From: Mimachlamys varia
Taxonomy: Eukaryota > Mollusca > Bivalvia > Pectinida > Pectinidae
DNA length: 64,000 nt
Reading direction: 5' to 3'
Assembly: GCA_947623455.1 (NCBI GenBank)
Contig: OX392530.1
Span: forward strand, 32,581,405-32,645,404
Shown here: in pieces, positions 34,121-45,570 of the stretch
How positions within the stretch are numbered: position 1 is the stretch's first letter
Layout of the letters: every line of letters begins with the position of its first letter
The notes under the pieces: generated by a model
What the model saw: only the letters and a program-made list of their open reading frames with translations
What the model was told of the DNA's origin: nothing
Databases searched by the model: none
Made by a program: the position numbers and the translations under genes

Positions 34121-35419
34121 ATTAACTCATTAAAGTTTTGTACTGTGTACCAATATCGTGTCCCGTTTCCTTCCCTTTTAGAAACACACTCTCGCCATTA
34201 ATGACACAGGATCCGTTTTGGTCACTACTTTGGGAGCTTGGTAATGGTCTCTTGCTGGTCAAACTGTTCGGCCATCTTTTTTAACCTGTAAATGACGTCA
34301 TTACCAGGGTCGTTGAGGTCATACGCTCTAGTTTTGTTCTCCTTACACTCAAATATTGCACATTTCGTGTAGTATTAAGTTAAGCGGCCATCTGACAAAG
34401 ACGTTGTGAAGAGTCAGTGTCTAGACACAGGTCACTGACTGTTTAGTCCGAAAAAGTGTTACAGACTGTTCGCTGTTCGGTCCTAGTACTACTGACTTTT
34501 AGTTATGTCGTACCAATTATATGATCTTTGAAAATCAATGGGTTTTTTTTCGTTATGCGGAACAACCAGTTTGTTTGATTTTAAAGGTGACATTTTTGGG
34601 AATAAATCCTGAAACTTTATGCAGGCCTCGCAAGTATTTGTAAAAGCTCATCGTAAAACCGCTTAAATCACAAGGTCCTACTTTATTTCATAAACAAAAA
34701 ATCTTGTCCTTACGGTTCAACCGATTGGGTCGCGATAAACGAACACGGATATTTGATTTTGTAACGTTTTGATGTTCTTTCCTAATAGTTGTCCTCACCC
34801 AAATGGTTTGCAAAGCCTTATCTCTGAAGCTACTGGACAAATATTAATGACATTTCACATAACATTTGTAGGCAAACGTAAATGTACGTAAATGGTTTCA
34901 TTTTCCAAAGGGCTTCAAACATGGCAACCGTGGCCTATAATTCATTGACACACTTGTGGGTATACACCAAGGTGATACCAACGGCCCCTCTCTTATTCTG
35001 CATTTGGTGAAACTTAGAAAAGGATATTACGGCAATAGTTAATTCAATCGAATACATCATTTGTTACTACAATGACAGTTTTGGGGAATTTATGTAACGA
35101 TCCGCCTGGCAATTAGAGATAAATTATCATTCTTGTACAAGAAATGTTTATATTGTCCTATTCGATCACATGAAAATAGAACAAGAGCGGTTAACATGTA
35201 TAAGGACAACATCAATTTTATTCAAAATAATCAGAACAGTACTTCTAAAATAGGTTGTTATGGACGAGGGCACACATGTGTGCGTTTGTGAGCCAGTGGT
35301 ATTATACGTGTATTGTTATGGGTCCGTATTTCAAATAACTTATTACTCAGGACAAGCACTAGAATAGCACCTGCAAAAGTTCGAATAAAATAAAGTCGAG
35401 CCAAATACTGAATTAAACT
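34121..35419. other. Unique sequence with a nested palindrome at 34412-34440
   Basis: Apart from the palindromic cluster reported separately, no feature was seen. Confidence 0.45.
34412..34440. repeat. Nested inverted repeats (palindrome inside hairpin)
   Basis: AGTCAGTG (34412-34419) pairs with CACTGACT (34433-34440), and inside this lies the perfect 12-base palindrome GTGTCTAGACAC (34417-34428). Two mutually exclusive hairpins are possible. Function unknown. Confidence 0.6.
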
Positions 35420-35463
35420 ACACCATACAACTATTTCGTCCCTCTAGGGCTCGTCAGTGATGC
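35420..35463 (-). ncRNA. Hammerhead ribozyme, type I, apparently complete
   Basis: On the minus strand, 5' to 3': stem I strand GCATCA, core CTGACGA, stem II (G-CCCT/AGGG-A-C with one C-A mismatch), GAAA, a two-pair stem III (A-U, U-G) with loop AGTT, cleavage triplet GTA, then stem I strand TGGTGT. GCATCA and TGGTGT pair over six positions (two G-U). Every invariant core nucleotide is present. This architecture, with minimal stem III and ends in stem I, is that of hammerheads in Penelope-like elements and metazoan retrozymes. Cleavage would fall after the A complementary to 35426. No flanking tandem copy or ORF was found, so it is a relic or solo element. Confidence 0.72.
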
Positions 35464-37608
35464 TAAGATATTATAAAACCTAATCCGACCTCCAGTCAAA
35501 TCGAACCTGATATATGCTATGCGGCCCCCTTAATGTAGAACGTTTAGAGACGGAACCGAAAAACTTTGTAACAAGCTTACTAACTTACAGACTTAATAAT
35601 TTAATGGTTATTGTTACAAGTCTGTAAGGTACCGAAGCTTTAATCACCGACTTTTAATCCCCTTTACCCGTGCCCTTAATTGTTAAATTGCTTATTCAAT
35701 CATTTATCACCGACCTAAATACACGGATACGGGCCAGTGAGGAGTTCAACACTTTACCATTGATTTTTGTGTCATTCTGTTAAAAAATGCGGTAATGTCA
35801 GAACAGGAACTCCGTAGTAACAATCAGTTTACTCTCGGCATAATTGATTGGGAGAAGAGTACAGCGCCGCCAATAATTGATGAGGGTAGTTACTTTATTC
35901 ATTGAGCTTTGTACATCCTTAGAAACGTGACCAAACAAGGACTTAAATAATTGGCATAGACTTCTGTTATTTACACAATTACAGAATAATCAGAAACGAA
36001 ATTATTCTTCACAGAAATAAGAGGATTCAAGGACGTCAGGTGCAGAAGTGACGTCACAAGGAGACACCGATAACATATATCTAAAGCACTGTTTTAGTAA
36101 AGAATATCCATTTCTAATAAGTTGATTTCGATTTTCTTATGTTATTCATGAATTAAGATGATAATGTATTTGCCATTTCATGTGTGGATTATTTTAAAAC
36201 TTAAGCATATTCTGACATCTAGTTCATGACGTCTAGAGCATTGCGTTGGCATTATGACAACCAGGTTACATGACAGCGGAAGTGACGACACAAAAAATAT
36301 CATCAATACAATCCTGACCTAGGTTGATAAGTTTAACCAATCAGTGTAAGGCATGCTTCCATTAATATATCTAATGTTGATCTACCTACTGTGGTTTCCC
36401 TTGATTTTACTTCCGGGTACTCTAAATTGTATCTCTCTATATATAATCTGTCCTAAATGTACTTCCGGGTTTCATTTTTACATCTGACCCCATATAAGCC
36501 TATCTCAAAAGTGTTGATATCTCCCTTGTTTGCCATTTCATGACTACATTGGGATTTTTGTTTTTTTTTAAAACAAATTTGCTCCTTGTAATTATGATGC
36601 CGTAATGGGAATTACATCATCCGATTGTCACATGGCGCCAAATCTTCACAAAAACACCTTCCGGAAGTCCATACTGTATCCGCCATTATGCCCATCAAGG
36701 GGAATAGCAAGACTTTTGGGAAAGGCCTATACACATGTACATGCAATAAACCCAAGTCGAACGATTGTGTTTCCATGACCACAGATGATATGCAAGGGGA
36801 ACGAACAGATGCATGCTTACTTTTTATGGTATGCTAATAAAGATGACACTAAGTATAGCGACTTGTGGATATTTCATTACTTCATTGGCACTTTCTATAA
36901 TTGAATATCTTCATCTTCGTTTTAAAAATCAGAGCCAAAGAATGGACTGAGCTAGTCCTCAGACCTGTTGCATAAAACCGCATCAATTCCATTATAATTT
37001 TGCCTTCACATCATTTTATACCACAGATTATTTTTGTACTTGTATTCTCTGCCATAACAGAAAAGGCGAATTTATTTAATTATCTACAGCAAAACTTTCC
37101 TGGCATACAGTGACGATATATCATTACATTTATCATGAGACACAGCACACGTACCTTTTGGTATGAAATATGGACGGAAGTCACTGAAAAGTCCTGACGG
37201 ACGGACGTTGTAAATTGACAAACCTGACTACTTGCAGTAATGTTATGCTATCCATTTTTCTATACATTTATTCTATATAAAGTACATAACTCCGTATAAT
37301 TATTCAAACGACCAAAGGTATGACACTTATCTGTCACACTTTGTACAGTTTCTATGTATAGCAAACCAGCAAAATATATGCACTCATTTTCATAAACATA
37401 AATTAAAAATGTTTATATACACCCTAAATGGTTATAATGCACAGCTAAAATACATACAAGGCTGATTAGTGAAGCATTCAGTAGTGCCTGCATAAACGTG
37501 CTATTTTTGAAACCATTCACTAAACTTGATGTAGATACCTGCATATATTGCTTTACAAACACCATTTGCTTTTTGAATAACAATGTAACCATTTCGTGCT
37601 AAGCTTAC
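35464..37608. other. Unique AT-rich sequence with an 11-bp hairpin
   Basis: Contains the hairpin at 35584-35628. ACTTCCGGGT occurs twice (36411 and 36460). A plus-strand frame at 36625-36837 has no support. No gene is called. Confidence 0.4.
35584..35628. repeat. Perfect 11-bp inverted repeat flanked by AAGCTT
   Basis: CTTACAGACTT (35584-35594) and AAGTCTGTAAG (35618-35628) pair perfectly across a 23-base AT-rich loop. An AAGCTT lies just outside each arm, extending symmetry. Possibly a miniature element terminus; no clear target duplication. Confidence 0.6.
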
Positions 37609-37791
37609 CTGACCGCGTCCGGTCGATATGTCGATGTTACGGGGGTCCGCAAGGAGGGTTCATGGTCTGGGGAGGGGGTCGTACTATCCCTGTGTCTCAC
37701 TAAACTGCACCGCTTTCTCATCTGCCTATTCAATGTCAGTCCGTATCAGTACCAAGTCAAGCGTGTACGGTGGTGACGTATTGGTTATATA
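37609..37791 (-). promoter_or_regulatory. Candidate promoter and non-coding first exon
   Basis: On the minus strand TATATAA (37785-37791) is preceded by TGACGTAA (37847-37854, CRE-like) and followed by about 150 GC-richer bases. These end at GCGGTCAG with a donor, GTAAGC, whose GT falls at 37607-37608. Transcription would start near 37755. The only ATG gives an eight-codon frame, so the exon would be 5' UTR. A minus-strand gene starting here could include the exons at 22332-22449 or 19567-19764, but the distance is 15 kb or more and no link is shown. Confidence 0.22.
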
Positions 37792-37799
37792 AAATAGCA

Positions 37800-39179
37800 A
37801 ATTCACTTTCACCTTCGTATCCGATTCCAAAATCACGTCCCTACCTTACGTCACTTTCTCTACTACTTTCGTTGATTCTTTATACTTTTTTCAATGCTTA
37901 ATTATTCGACTTGCTAACGGGAACCCTTTTTCAACGACTTGGAATTAACTCCAATGTGCTGTATCACGTCGACTGAGAAGGGGGAGTGGCTTTAAACTAC
38001 TTTAAATTCGGGACAGATAACGATAGCATAGATTTCGATTGTTACGAAAGTGAGGCAGCGATTCGTCTCTCCTCTGTCAATCAGCTGAGGCGTGTCAGTC
38101 GGCCAGGAGTAAGCTATAGACGTGAGCACAAGTGGTAGGAGGGGGGAAATCTTGGACCTCTATAACAAGGGTTGGGAAAAGTCTGTCCCATTTATAATTT
38201 CCCCTTGGGGAAGGGGTTTTGGAGCTAAAAGCGTTTTGGCCCAGTTAATAAGGGAACTATGAGAGAAAAAGCGAGATGGGCGATGGGGGTATCACCAATG
38301 CTTGAGAAAATGTTTGCCAATCGACGTAATGCTATGGGGAGAGCAACATGGGCCCAGATGTACCAGAGTTACAGAGTTATGTTCTGGGAATGGTAGGCCG
38401 AGTTGTGAAGACTCGGTGTTTGGTTTGTTGTGACGATGTCCTACAGACCTCCTTCCTTACCATTGATTTTTCCAGTATAGTTTTGATTTATTCATCAACA
38501 GACGACGAGAAAATGAAGTACTTAAGAATCAATTCTTTTTCGGTCAATTAATTTTCTATTGCCCAATTTACATACGGTGCTATCCAATGGCAGCCGTCCC
38601 TGTTCAAACCCAGGCCTTAATGATGAGGTCAGGCTCCATTGAATGTTCATAACCCAAACACGTCTTCATCCCGGGCCTGTTTGATTATCATATCAATGTT
38701 GAATGTGTGTTGGTTAAATGAGGTTTTGATTACTCTCAGTCTAGCTCTATCTATCCTTGTTACCGTGCCTGTAGCTAAGGTGCACACACCTATCTCTTCA
38801 GCGCCATGCATGACAGCGAAGCATGCGACGTTATGAAGAATGAGGCTATTAAACGCATGATTTTTTTCTGAATTAATAGTACTATTTTTGTTAACTCGTT
38901 AATTAAACTATAAGCAACACCGAGTATTTCCGGAGATTTGAATAATTTATATAGAAAGAGACATTTTTCCTACAGAACATTGTGTACTTGTCACACCTAA
39001 ATGCATAAGAAATATACTGTTCGAGTCTCAGGAGTGTGACAATATATCATGCATCCATGGTTCGGGTCTGTTCCTTTCTATTAAAATCATTTCGTCACGG
39101 GTTGCCTATTCGTTCATGCATAATCATGTAAGTCAATTGTAGTTTACAATAGCATACATTGGATGCAAGTGGTGTTGGT
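37800..39179. other. Unique sequence, possible upstream region
   Basis: Contains the CRE-like TGACGTAA noted with the candidate promoter. GTTTGAAC on the minus strand near 38607 loosely resembles a B box of a decayed SINE. The plus-strand frames at 38348 and 38639 have no support. Confidence 0.35.
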
Positions 39180-39765
39180 ATATCTACGTACATATTTTAA
39201 TTTGAATTAGTCCCATGTTGACAGCCAATAAACGTTAACACAAATTCACTAGACTTCATCGTTTTCTTTCGACTTAAACCTGGATTGACGTCTTATCAAC
39301 TTCATCAGATTACAGAATGCACATTTTAGTTAGTCAATGGTTGACGACCAATTAACTTCACACCACTTTTCTAGATAAAGGCGTTTCAATTTGACGAAGT
39401 CCGATGTTGACAAACCATCAACGCTAGCACGTTTTTACTAGACTTCAGAATACTCTTTTGACGTAGTCCCGTGATACGGCCTATCAATTCTATACTAGAC
39501 TACGGCGTTTCCATTTGACTAAATCCGATGTTGACAAAAAAACTGTTTGACTTAGCCCCGTGATGACGGCCTATCCATTGTAACCGGTTTATGTTAGACT
39601 AATTTTGTTGATGGTGGTGTAGGTGTGATAGCATTATCAACGTTAGCACATCTTTACCAGACTTTTGAATATCTGTGTGACTTATCGGCCTATCCATTTT
39701 AACGCGTCTAAACTAGACTAAGGCGTTTCCTTTTGACTACGTCCGATGTTAATGACCAATCAACT
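39180..39765. repeat. Degenerate tandem repeat, unit about 65-75 bp
   Basis: Words such as CCGATGTTGACAAACCATCA, ACTAGACT(T/A)C and GGCGTTTCCATTTGACTA recur in the same order at about 65-75-base intervals with extensive drift and indels. This is a decayed minisatellite; no coding potential. Confidence 0.55.
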
Positions 39766-40419
39766 GTAACACAGCTGCATACAAGCCTACTGTAGAAATA
39801 TTACGATTTCGACAAAAACTTAAATGCACCTAAAAATGAGCTCTTACAACAGAGTTACGGTAACGAGACTTTGACACATGACAGCGCCTTTTTTGTAAAT
39901 CACCGACAAGATTGATCTGTAAATGATTTCCGTGTTTCGCAATGAAGTAGTTCGTCTGTTAAGGTCGTCTGTTTCACCGCCATTAACATTCGGATCAGTG
40001 GGGGTGGGTATTTGTAAAATGCGAGGGGAATCTCCGGGGGCAGCACCAATCATTGATCAGTAATACTGTGATACATACTCAAAAGGGATATTAAAATCTT
40101 CTCGCTTATCTAGGACGACAATAGACGTGAAACTTGTCTGTCTCGTGTTTTTATGAGCAGGCAGTAAAGTGTAATGGACTTTGTGTCTGTTTTTCTGCTA
40201 ACTTGATTTTATTGCCTTGTAATTGTGAAACACCTAGCGCATACAAACCGAGTCGCGTATCTACATCCGAAACAACCAGATAAGCAGATAGTGACTTGGT
40301 TTTTATAACTTTGTAGTTGAGGCAGCAATACAAGTTTGTATCAAATACGATTTGATATCAACACAAAAATCGTGTACATGGATAATTAATATTCTACAAT
40401 TTAGAGCACTTCAATCCAT
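39766..40419. other. Unique sequence
   Basis: Two short minus-strand frames (39844-40053, 40151-40333) have no support. No repeats were seen before the SINE. Confidence 0.45.
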
Positions 40420-40730
40420 AACGTGGAGGCACGGTTGTCTAGTGGGAGGACGCCAGGCTCGTAATGAATGGTTCGAGTCCCGGTCATGGCACTTGTGTTG
40501 TATCCTTGAGCATGATACTTTACTCTGTTTGTTCCAGTCTACTCAGCTGTAAATGAGTTTGGTGTTGGGTAGTGCTAGAAATTTTAGATGCTAGCTGTGA
40601 ACGCCGAGATGGCAGCACCGGTTGTATGTTCCCAGGGAGTTGAGAACGATATAGGCTGGTTGCTAAGGCCCTTTAACCACGGATACTGAGACGGCCTTTA
40701 AGGTCGTGATGAAACGGTATATATCATAAT
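40420..40730 (+). mobile_element. tRNA-derived SINE, about 310 bp, near full length
   Basis: The head GGCACGGTTGTCTAGTGGGA is tRNA-like and is followed by a perfect B box, GGTTCGAGTCC. The body includes CCTTGAGCATGATACTTTAC, CCAGTCTACTCAGCTGTAAA and GAACGCCGAGATGGCAGCAC. The 3' end, GGCCTTTAAGGTCGTGATGA plus AACGGTATAT, has the hairpin-like GGCCTTTAAGGTC word. I associate these words with a mollusc SINE family, but the family name is not asserted. It is a different type from the copies at 7745 and 56735. Confidence 0.78.
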
Positions 40731-40969
40731 AACGTGGAAAGTCTAGGCATTGCAAAATCATCGATATCGTCTAATGCATACGTTTATGGGAAACAAAACT
40801 TAACCCATCAACAAACTAGCAGGGATGTCGTTGTCAAACCAAATAGCCCAGTCATAGGGTTATCAACATACCTAGCAACCCAATTGCAAGGACGTCGTCA
40901 GAGAACCGAATTACACAGCACTTACAAGCCCCGAAAGTCAACTACAGATTCGCCAAAGCCAGCAATAGC

Positions 40970-41852
40970 CAGCAACGATGTAACAAGGGACATCGCTAAG
41001 AAACCGTCGATAAGCCCACTCACCCAGCACCGGAACATCATCTACACACCCAATTATCGAAAAGCAGGCCACCATTAACAAGTCAATTACCCAGCACTGG
41101 GATATTATCTACCAACCCAATAACCCTACTACCGTACACCATCAACAAGCTCAATAACCCAACACTGGAACATCATCTACCAACCCAATAACCCAACCAC
41201 CGTACACCATCACCAAACCCAATAACCCAACACTAGACCATCATCTACCAACCCAATAATCCAACCACCGTACACCATCACCAAACCAAATAATCCAACC
41301 ACCGTACACCATCACCAAACCCAATAACCCAACACTAGACCATCATCTACCAACCCAATAACCCAACCACCGTACACCATCACCAAACCCAATAACCCAA
41401 CACTGGACCATCATCTACCAGCCCAATAATCCAACCACCGTACACCATCACCAAACCCAATAAACCAACACTGGACCATCACCTACCAACCCAATAATCC
41501 AACCACCGTACACCATCAACAAACCCAATAAACCAACACTGGACCATCACTTACCAACCCAATAATCCAACCACCGTACACCATCACCAAACCCAATAAC
41601 CCAACACTGGACCATCATCTACCAACCCAATAATTCAACCACCGTACACCATCAACAAACCCAATAACCCAACACTGGACCATCATCTACCAGCCCAATA
41701 ATCCAACCACCGTACACCATCAACAAACCCAATAACCCAACACTGGACCATCACCTACCAACCCAATAATCCAACCACCGTACACTATCACAAAACCCAA
41801 TAACCCAACAACCGTGACAACATCACCAAACCCAATAACCCAATACTGTAAC
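40970..41852. repeat. 68-bp minisatellite, C/A-rich, nearly G-free strand
   Basis: The 68-bp unit is made of two ~34-bp halves with shared words: CACCAAACCCAATAACCCAA plus CACTGGACCATCAT, then CTACCAACCCAATAATCCAA plus CCACCGTACACCAT. About 11 good copies run from 41070, and more diverged ones start near 40970. The plus strand is almost free of G. TAACCC occurs often but not as contiguous telomere repeats. The frame at 40734-41078 is partly the diverged edge of this array. Confidence 0.9.
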
Positions 41853-41874
41853 ATTTATTTATAAACACTAGACA

Positions 41875-41974
41875 ATGGACACAGAACCGATCAAAGTATC
41901 GTTAGGGGTTCAAAACATCAACAATTCGACAGCCCTGCAAATGGAGGGAGAACTATATCTGATAAAAAAAACTG
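41875..41974 (+). CDS. Candidate first or internal coding exon (partial)
   Basis: ATG at 41875 opens 33 codons plus one base ending at ACTG before the donor GTAAGA (41975). An in-frame TAG six bases upstream makes this the start if it is a first exon. Alternatively TTTATTTATAAACACTAG just before ACAATGG could be an acceptor. The peptide begins MDTEPIKVSLGVQNINNSTA, is hydrophilic with one N-glycosylation sequon (NNST), and ends ELYLIKKT; it is not recognised. The exon leaves in phase 1. It begins only 23 bases after the 68-bp minisatellite. No downstream partner exon in matching phase was established; 44911 enters in phase 0. Confidence 0.38.
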
Positions 41975-42934
41975 GTAAGAATTAGGTTTTTTTTCTTTGA
42001 GAAAACGTTATACAAATGCGTTTGCTGTTTGCTGAATATGTTCTACTCATACCCGGATAATAGCACACACACCACACAAACACCAATGGTACCCGCCCCG
42101 GAAATTCCTTTTACCCGGCGGTCACGTTACACCCCCTTGTTTACCTACAATAATGCTATCCACCTTATGTAGTTTTTTTGATATAAACGCAATATGTTAT
42201 AAAGTGGTGAACCCAATCTTTTGTGTGATATATAACGGCAGTAGGTTAATGAAACGTAAACACATCGACATGGTATCCAGGTTAATTGCTATGAAAAGAA
42301 ACTCAAATATTACATAATGTAGAAGATATCACTTTCTCCAGTAAACATATGATAATGAAACAGTGCCTCTCGTCTGCTGGGTTTTATGAATCACGACTTT
42401 GCCTGCATATGGTCGACGTTTTTATAATTGAAGATTATATAAGTCCCGTTCTTTGTTATTTTGTGATGATGATTTGCCGATAGATAAATGCCGACGGAAG
42501 AATATCAGCAGAAATGTCAGCAAAAACAACATACACATGTCGTATTGTATCGTTCCTTTTTAGATTGATTCAATCTCGAAAATCGAGAAAAAATGTCAAA
42601 AGTCAGCATTGCATTATTCTAAACGTAGTCAGTGACGCATTCGTCTGGGCTCGGCATTTGAGAAATCCGACAATCACAATGAATTGAATCAAACCTTCGT
42701 TTTACTATATTTGGTTTTTATTGTGTAGCTATGTTTGATTTCCTGAATGGAACATAACGTTTGGGACAATTGTTTTCGGATTTGGCTAGCGGTTAGCCGT
42801 AATGATGTATTAATGTGGAGTTATAACAAAAAGGAAACCAACAAGGTCGTTAAACTAGAGAACAAATAGCTGCTAACTCGTGACAAAGTATATAACTTCT
42901 ACTCTAGGTCAAGTGATTTGTATCTATCGTTTCT
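41975..42934. other. Putative intron sequence, no feature seen
   Basis: AT-rich unique sequence between the candidate donor and the 35-bp array. A T-run follows the donor within 15 bases. Confidence 0.4.
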
Positions 42935-43575
42935 ACCCGTGGTCACATGACTAAGTATCTACCTGTGGTACTCGTGGTCACATGACTAAGTGTCTACCTG
43001 TGGTACTCGTGGTCACATGACTAAGTGTCTACCTGTGGTACTCGTGATCACATGACTAAGTGTCTACCTGTGGTACTCGTGGTCACATGACTAAGTGTCT
43101 ACCTGTGGTACTCGTGGTCACATGACTAAGTGTCTACCTGTGGTACTCGTGGTCACATGACTAAGTGTCTACCTGTGGTACTCGTGGTCACATGACTAAG
43201 TGTCTACCTGTGGTACTCGTGGTCACATGACTAAGTGTCTACCTGTGGTACCCGTGGTCACATGACTAAGTGTCTACCTGTGGTACTCTTGGTCACATGA
43301 CTAAGTGTCTACCAGTGGTACCCGTGGTCACATGAATAAGTGTCTACCTCTACATGACTGAACATGAAGTTTGGTATCCGTGGTCACATGACTTAGTGCC
43401 TGTCTATAGTATCCGTTGTCACATGACTTAGTAAGTACCCTTAGTACTAAATGTATCTTGTACCTATGGTCACATGACTTAGTATCTGTCTATGGTATCC
43501 GTGGTCACATGACTTAGTAAGCAATGACTTAGTAAACATCCGTAGAACTATCTTGCACCCGTGGTCACATGACCT
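42935..43575. repeat. 35-bp minisatellite carrying an M-box in each unit
   Basis: Unit GTGGTCACATGACTAAGTGT plus CTACCTGTGGTACTC, 35 bp. About 11 near-identical copies to 43345 are followed by diverged copies (CTTAGTATCTGTC, TATCCGTGG) to 43575. GTCACATGAC occurs about 17 times. It contains the E-box CACATG in the context TCACATGA, the MITF/TFE M-box. Right-edge copies are older than the homogeneous core. Confidence 0.92.
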
Positions 43576-44910
43576 TCGTTGACATTCTGTTCTGTCCTTG
43601 ATCGTTTTAACAATGACAGAAACTGCTAAACAGACTCCGGATGTACACACTCATGCAATCGATGGCAGAAACACTACTTAAATGTTTGTAATATTGTAAG
43701 ACTCCAATTATAATTCAACGAAATTAAAAAAAAAAAACTTATGTGTGTCCTTTGCGGATTGAGCCTTTGACCTTCAACATTTATGTGGATGGTATACGGG
43801 TCAGGTTTGTTATTCGGCATCACTAGGAAACATTAAATGTCTAACGCTAATCTTAATATCACCAAAATCACGCGTTTTATCATCATGGTGTGACTGATAA
43901 AGTGGTTTTATACGCTAGTAGCGAACTTTTATTCCCGAAATCTCTGTCCGTGGGGGTCACTTTTTGGTTGGAAGCGCGTGACCCAAGGACGCTTACAGGT
44001 CGAGGGAGAAATTTGAGAAGATGATACTCGAATTCCAAAACACTTCTATAATTCATCTATCAAAAAAGTTATTTTCCTAATTTTGAAATAAAGACGGACA
44101 GCACAAAGGGCCCCGAAAGATAACTTGATAGTTTATGGCGTTACTCTATACGGGGACAATGGTTTGGCAATATGATAGGTTTAATCCAAATAACCGTGTG
44201 GTCAGTCAACTGTGAAAACCAAACACACGGCACCGGCTCTACTTTCTCTTTACTCTCGAATGAAATAGGAAACTCTCTCTCGTATTGTTTACTAAATATA
44301 GTAAGTCAGAATCAGTTATCTTTAATCTGAGTAGACTTGAATTCATTACATTCAGTTATTCAACTGAAGGAAAACCACATACCACATGAAACCAGTACTG
44401 TCGGTTTGCGGCAAAATAAATATAAAAACCTGGTTACCGTACCAACTTGTTATGGTAAGATTTATAGATTAAGATGAAGTTTGTTAGTAATCATGCAATT
44501 GAACGTTATTGAAGCATGACATTTTACTTAAATCAATTAAGTCCGGAAATATCCTCAGTTAAGGGAACGACGTGTTTTCTTTAACAAACATATAATCAAA
44601 AATCTCTTGTTTACGTTTGGCATAATGGATCAACATGTTTCTGACGGCAGCATATCTTTAGATGGTCTTATGATTTACGTTTAAATTCAATGATACTGTA
44701 GTGCCTTCCTTTTTGTAATTCCTGTGACAGATTCGGGGGTAAAACTTTATCTACAGCAAAGTCGTTTTCCTGATAAGACAAGGCAGCATTATATTCCAAA
44801 ATAGTTCCTTCATTTTACATAAGAAAGCGGAAACATGAAAGGCTCTGTTCTGTCGTTCTTACTAATAGATTAGCGATTCGTTCTGCAGTTAGGTAATATT
44901 AGTTTTTCTA
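43576..44910. other. Unique AT-rich sequence
   Basis: No repeat or gene recognised. Ends at the pyrimidine-rich ATTAGTTTTTCTAG, which could be the acceptor of the exon candidate at 44911. Confidence 0.4.
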
Positions 44911-45009
44911 GCATGTTAAGCGTGTAAATGCCGAGAAAATTACACGTCGAACACGACCTGGTGACCCAAACAAAGCGAAACATGCCTTGGAACCTGCCCC
45001 TCGTCTATG
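44911..45009 (+). CDS. Weak candidate 3' coding exon (partial)
   Basis: After the acceptor-like AATATTAGTTTTTCTAG only one frame is open, in phase 0, for 32 codons to TGA. It is basic and Pro-containing (KITRRTRPGDPNKAKHALEP). The same frame is open again after the stop for another 44 codons. An overlapping frame starting at ATG 44928 runs 94 codons to 45212. Elevated GC and two competing open frames suggest coding DNA, but which frame is real cannot be decided. No family is recognised. Confidence 0.2.
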
Positions 45010-45570
45010 ATCACAGAACACCGAGATGCACGGGACCAGACAAAGAGAAAGGACCCCCAAGGCGTTTCATCCACCGCATACCACCCAAGATAGCCAACAT
45101 GGTCGATTTTCAAAACAATCTATATACGAATGCTGACATTTTGATCGAACTTTTGAGGTTACTTATGAATTATGCGTTCGAAACAAAGGTTGCTGCATAC
45201 TATTGCTTGTAAATGTCTTTTTGGTGAATGATTGAGATGTCACTGTATGTTTCACTTGTGAGACACATCCACCAACTAGCTTTTTATGACAATATAGAAG
45301 CTTCCACTGCATGTGTTTCGCTGTGAATTAATTATCCCGTTGATATAGCAAGCTTTGTTATTTGTTATGGTTGTGAGATGTTCGTTCAGTTTTAATGACA
45401 TTATGAGAGCTACTTTTGCATGCGTGATGGCCACTCTGTGGCTGTTGAAAAATGGTTTTGAGATACCCCTCGATCTCAAAGTTTCCATGTTGATATACGA
45501 TAACATAAAATGGTTGTGAGCTGTCCTCTTAGTTCCCATGATGTCATATTAATGCACAATCGTAATTAAT

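Noticed and set aside
38575..38640. Decayed SINE on the minus strand
   Set aside because: Only a B-box-like GTTTGAAC; no A box or body match.
40420..40495. Functional tRNA gene
   Set aside because: The B box is good but the cloverleaf does not close, and the body continues as a SINE.
40970..41852. Telomere-like repeat because of frequent TAACCC
   Set aside because: The hexamer is never tandem; it is part of a 68-bp unit.
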